The notes below the pieces were generated by a model that saw only the letters and a list, made by a program, of their open reading frames with translations, searched no databases and had not been told where the DNA came from. Positions 5,386 to 5,843 of a stretch of DNA of 5,843 nt are shown here, piece by piece. Made by a program: the position numbers and the translations under genes. The DNA lies in NCBI GenBank assembly GCA_023423215.1, contig JAFAFZ010000067.1:1-5843 (forward strand), in the 5' to 3' direction. The stretch is from Actinomycetes bacterium (GTDB lineage: Bacteria; Actinomycetota; Acidimicrobiia; Acidimicrobiales; Microtrichaceae). Every line of letters starts with the position of its first letter. The first letter of the stretch is position 1.

Positions 5386-5843
5386 ATGGAGTCAGCAACC
5401 GCCTCGGTCGTGTGGTCCGACGGCCGTCTGCTCGACGACGGCGAGGTGTCGGACCAGGTCGAGATCGAACTGGGCCTGCTGCTCGGCATGTCGCCCGTGG
5501 TCCACGTGGCGCACGGCGTCCTCGCCGACGAGCACGCCGCCGTCCTGCACGACGCGGCGACGGTGCTGGGCTACGACGGGCCCTCGATCGGCCAGATCGC
5601 CGACCGCGTGCGGGACCTCGGAACGAGCCGTGCCGCGCTGGCCGTCGTGCCCACGGCGGAGCACTACCGGGCGATGCCCGCCGGCAGTTCGTGGCGCCTC
5701 CTCGAGGTGGACCCGCCGGCTGACCGCGCTGCCGCTCCGGTCGAGCCGACGCCGGTGGACGTGGTGACCTCGCCGTTCGCCCGGCGGGCGTTGCCCGAGG
5801 TCGCCTCGATCGTGCTGTGCGACGACGCCGAGCAGGCGGCGGC
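5386..5843 (+). CDS. Unrecognised soluble protein, 3' end beyond the window
   Basis: An open frame of 152 codons runs off the right edge with the same codon pattern as its neighbours and no stop. I do not recognise the family. The N-terminal part (about 1-108) looks like a compact alpha/beta domain: VVWSDGRLLDDGE, a hydrophobic LGLLLGMSPVVHVAHGVL stretch (29-46), a helix-like IGQIADRVRDLG segment (68-79) and AALAVVPTAEHYRAM. A Pro/Ala-rich linker follows (109-124), then a second segment with SPFARRALPEVASIVLCDD. No signal peptide or transmembrane helix is evident. The start is ATG at 5386 because GAGG lies 9 nt upstream; an in-frame ATG at 5371 would touch its GGAG directly and is less likely. 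Its own promoter box suggests it is separate from the cysM operon. Confidence 0.75.
   Translation, partial: MESATASVVWSDGRLLDDGEVSDQVEIELGLLLGMSPVVHVAHGVLADEHAAVLHDAATVLGYDGPSIGQIADRVRDLGTSRAALAVVPTAEHYRAMPAGSSWRLLEVDPPADRAAAPVEPTPVDVVTSPFARRALPEVASIVLCDDAEQAA

Overview
The window is a GC-rich chromosomal segment from a mycothiol-producing actinomycete. This is inferred from the strong third-position G/C, GTG starts on most genes, TANNNT boxes very close to start codons, a mycothiol-dependent formaldehyde dehydrogenase, and a tmRNA tag ending in FALAA. A member of the Propionibacteriales/Nocardioidaceae is my best guess, but the sequence alone does not fix the family.

Layout. Positions 1-290 hold a broken-looking reading frame on the minus strand (1-195 or 1-240) and a cluster of short repeats (228-288) resembling the multiple terminal repeats of an IS21-type element. 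These abut the 3' end of the tmRNA gene ssrA (300-685, minus). Upstream of ssrA on the same strand are an MBL-fold hydrolase (755-1387), the S-(hydroxymethyl)mycothiol dehydrogenase gene mscR (1430-2518) and smpB (2627-3106). The order of transcription is therefore smpB > mscR > MBL hydrolase > ssrA. Reading rightward from a divergent intergenic region (3107-3227) are a JAMM/Mov34 metallopeptidase of the Mec type (3228-3641), cysM (3789-4736), a GrpB/UPF0157 protein (4738-5307), and the 5' part of an unrecognised protein (5386 to the window end).

Three functional groups are present. (1) Ribosome rescue: tmRNA and its partner SmpB, here separated by two formaldehyde-detoxification genes. (2) Formaldehyde detoxification: MscR oxidises the formaldehyde-mycothiol adduct, and the MBL-fold enzyme is a reasonable candidate for hydrolysing the resulting thioester. 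(3) CysO-dependent cysteine synthesis: CysM plus the Mec peptidase that would release cysteine from the carrier. The small carrier gene cysO, normally between mec and cysM in actinobacteria, is absent from the 147-bp gap.

No CRISPR array, tRNA, intact mobile element or clearly new system is visible. The most useful oddities are the missing cysO, the split smpB/ssrA pair, a repeat-derived mini-ORF overlapping the smpB start, a perfect inverted repeat in the cysM promoter, and the repeat debris at the tmRNA 3' end.
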